64,000 nucleotides of DNA. It comes from Oscillospiraceae bacterium. GTDB lineage: Bacteria > Bacillota > Clostridia > Oscillospirales > Oscillospiraceae. The position numbers were made by a program, and so were the translations under genes. Positions 62,583-64,000 of the stretch are shown here, in pieces (position 1 is the first letter of the stretch; each line of letters starts with the position of its first letter). The notes beneath the pieces were generated by a model. That model worked only from the letters and a program-made list of their open reading frames with translations. It was not told where the DNA came from and made no database searches. The stretch lies in NCBI GenBank assembly GCA_017519975.1, contig JAFWRM010000050.1:1-64000 (forward strand), given 5' to 3'.

Positions 62583-63578
62583 TCACCAGGGGTTGACGAC
62601 CCGGTCGGGCACGCGGCCTTCCGCCGCGTCGCGGATATCCTGCGCGATCATCGCGTAGCTGCGGCGGAAGCTGGCGGCGGTGATGCCGCCGATGTGCGGG
62701 CTGAACAGAAGCCGTTCCGCGACGGCGTCCGGCACGTTCAGAAGCGGGTGATCGGGGCGGACCGGCTCATCATCGAGGGTATCGAGACCCGCCATGGCCA
62801 CCTTTCCGGAGGCGATGGCTTCGATCAGAGCGCGGTCGTCCACCAGTTCGCCGCGGGAGGTGTTCACGAAGAAGGCGCCGTCTTTCATGGCGGAGAAGAA
62901 GGCGCTGTCGGCCATGCCCGCCGTATCCGCGGTGACCGGCAGATGCAGACTGACGATGTCGCTTTCCGACAGCAGCTGCGCCAGACCGCAGCAGCGCACG
63001 CCGAAGGCTTCCTCCTCCTCGGGGGAGAGGGGCGTGCGCTTGGCGCACAGGATGTTTTTCACGCCGAAGGCGCGCAGGAGCCTTGCCGTGGCGCGGCCGA
63101 TGTCGCCGAAGCCGATCAGGCCGACGGAGCAGTCGGGAAGCTCCCGGAGATCGCCGCGCTGCATCCAGCCCTCCTTGACGTCGATCTGGCGGCCCTGGCG
63201 TACGGCACGGTCGCCGCCCGCCACGTCGCGCAACAGGCCCAGCATCAGAAGGATCGTCTGCTCCGCCACGGCGGACGCGTTCATGCCGCGGCTGTTGCAG
63301 ACCCAGACGTGCTTCGCCCGGGCGGCCTCAATATCGATCCTGTTGTACGCGACGCCCTCCGAGTGGATCAGGCGGAGCCGGGGCATGGCCTCGATGAGCT
63401 CTCCGCTCACGCCGCCGATCGCGTCGGCGATGATGAAATCCGCGTCTCCGGCGGCCGCGAGGTACTCGTCCGTCGTCCGTCCGATGGGGCAGCTGACCCT
63501 TTCCAGCTGGAAAAGAAAGCTGTCCGGCGCGGCGTATTTTTCCAGATTGTTCGCCTTGCCGATGTGCAGAAGTTTCAT
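62583..63578 (-). CDS. D-2-hydroxyacid dehydrogenase family protein
   Basis: A 331-residue NAD(P)-dependent dehydrogenase of the D-isomer-specific 2-hydroxyacid family (SerA/HprA-like). The nucleotide-binding GFGDIGRATARLL (GxGxxG), the catalytic Arg in NTSRGELVD, a Glu in DTLDDEPV and the catalytic His in SPHIGG are present. The substrate could be glycerate, lactate or another 2-oxoacid. It has its own promoter at 63618-63646. It is next to a LysR-type gene transcribed in the same direction. Confidence 0.9.
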   Translation of the reverse strand: MKLLHIGKANNLEKYAAPDSFLFQLERVSCPIGRTTDEYLAAAGDADFIIADAIGGVSGELIEAMPRLRLIHSEGVAYNRIDIEAARAKHVWVCNSRGMNASAVAEQTILLMLGLLRDVAGGDRAVRQGRQIDVKEGWMQRGDLRELPDCSVGLIGFGDIGRATARLLRAFGVKNILCAKRTPLSPEEEEAFGVRCCGLAQLLSESDIVSLHLPVTADTAGMADSAFFSAMKDGAFFVNTSRGELVDDRALIEAIASGKVAMAGLDTLDDEPVRPDHPLLNVPDAVAERLLFSPHIGGITAASFRRSYAMIAQDIRDAAEGRVPDRVVNPW

Positions 63579-63617
63579 GGTTCCTCTCTCCTTCCGTGTG
63601 TTTGGCTTCTTAAAAAG

Positions 63618-63646
63618 ATAATATCCCAGAAGCGCGTTTCCGGCAA
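63618..63646 (-). promoter_or_regulatory. Promoter of the dehydrogenase gene
   Basis: TTGCCG, 17 bases, TATTAT on the minus strand. It overlaps an 11-bp inverted repeat (GAAGCGCGTTT / AAACGCGCTTC, 63629-63661) that may end the LysR transcript or act as an operator. Confidence 0.55.
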
Positions 63647-63679
63647 CAGAAAAACGCGCTTCCGGCGTTTTCCCCGGGC

Positions 63680-64000
63680 TCAGGCGCCCCCGAAGGAGGA
63701 CCGGATCTGCCGGAGAAAACGGGCGGCGATGGGCGTGAAGCTCGGATACCGGTTCCAGATGAGATACATTTTCATCTCGAGCCGGGGATATAGCGGTCGG
63801 AATACGAGACCGCTGCCGGGGGAGGTGTCGACCAGGTCGTTCAGCGTGAGCAGCACGCCGAGCCCCTCCCTGGCGAACATGGAGACGAGATCCTCCGCCC
63901 GGCTGCGCAGCAGGACGCCCTCGTCGGTGAGGGAGATGCTGAAGCTGTGGCGGGTGAACAGCTTTTTTCCCAGTTCATCCTCCAGCGCCTTCAGCGCCTT
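63680..64000 (-). pseudogene. LysR-type regulator, internally truncated, 5' end outside the window
   Basis: The frame is open from the window edge at 64000. Its first 25 or so codons match the end of a LysR helix-turn-helix domain (ALKALEDELGKKLFTR, then LTDEGVLL). Only about ten residues later the sequence jumps to the last strand of a LysR effector domain (AREGLGVLLTLNDL ... LYPRLEMKMYLIWNRYP). The roughly 150-170 residues normally between them are absent with the frame kept. It is either an in-frame deletion (non-functional or constitutive DNA binder) or an unusual mini-regulator. The missing 5' end prevents a final call. Confidence 0.68.

Overview
The window is one contiguous, GC-rich, gene-dense bacterial chromosome segment. 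Strong AGGAGG-type ribosome binding sites, sigma-A promoters of the TTGACA-17-TATAAT type, a RicT(YaaT)-HolB pair, short HisG with HisZ, a cobalamin riboswitch and many oxygen-sensitive Fe-S enzymes (IorA, a ferredoxin-tailed aldo/keto reductase, radical SAM, formate-THF ligase with FchA) point to a strictly anaerobic, high-GC member of the Clostridia, probably Oscillospirales-like. That taxonomic reading is inference; no rRNA gene or marker search was available.

Layout. 1-5300 holds a lone tRNA-Gln, a CorA transporter, a five-gene tRNA operon (Gly-Arg-His-Gln-Lys), a Xer-type recombinase and an OmpR-type two-component system. 5350-11030 holds an HMA-domain metal-binding protein, a DUF5131 protein, a cobalamin riboswitch in front of a transcobalamin-like lipoprotein gene, and the nucleotide-loop genes cobT-cobU-cobS-small CobU paralogue-cobC, which fit corrinoid salvage. 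11038-30020 is amino-acid biosynthesis: carB alone on the minus strand, divergent from a complete hisZGDCBHAF(IE) operon, followed by argGHCJBDF. 30030-32050 carries a PAP2 phosphatase and a stand-alone Card1-like (CARF plus PD-(D/E)xK) nuclease with no CRISPR locus nearby.

32150-38560 is a one-carbon (Wood-Ljungdahl methyl-branch) cluster on the minus strand: metF, fhs, fchA, a 325-residue FolD homologue that has lost the two cyclohydrolase residues, and a NuoF-type Fe-S/GltD-type flavoprotein fusion. It starts from a perfect-consensus promoter and a structured leader. 38822-42866 is an indolepyruvate:ferredoxin oxidoreductase operon with an acyl-CoA synthetase. An AT-rich GNAT gene, ricT-holB, metG, a small redox operon and an L,D-transpeptidase with Cys-rich C-terminal repeats follow up to 53090.

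The most unusual part is 53180-62410. A nucleotidyltransferase gene is followed, after a terminator, by a tightly packed operon: a Ser-His signal-peptidase-like protein, a 1151-residue secreted vWA protein, a 93-residue Cys-containing peptide with a leader-like N-terminus, an HPr-kinase-like protein, a radical SAM/SPASM enzyme, a membrane-anchored extracytoplasmic protein and a PqqD-type protein. The content fits a peptide-modification (RiPP-like) system tied to a cell-surface protein, and I could not match the whole set to a named class. The window ends with a D-2-hydroxyacid dehydrogenase and the 3' part of a LysR-type gene that appears to lack most of its effector domain.

The genes work together as blocks: carB feeds carbamoyl phosphate to ArgF; fhs, FchA, FolD and MetF carry formate to methyl-THF; IorAB and the ligase interconvert aryl-pyruvates, aryl-acetyl-CoA and aryl-acetates; the cob genes rebuild the corrinoid lower loop under B12 control upstream.
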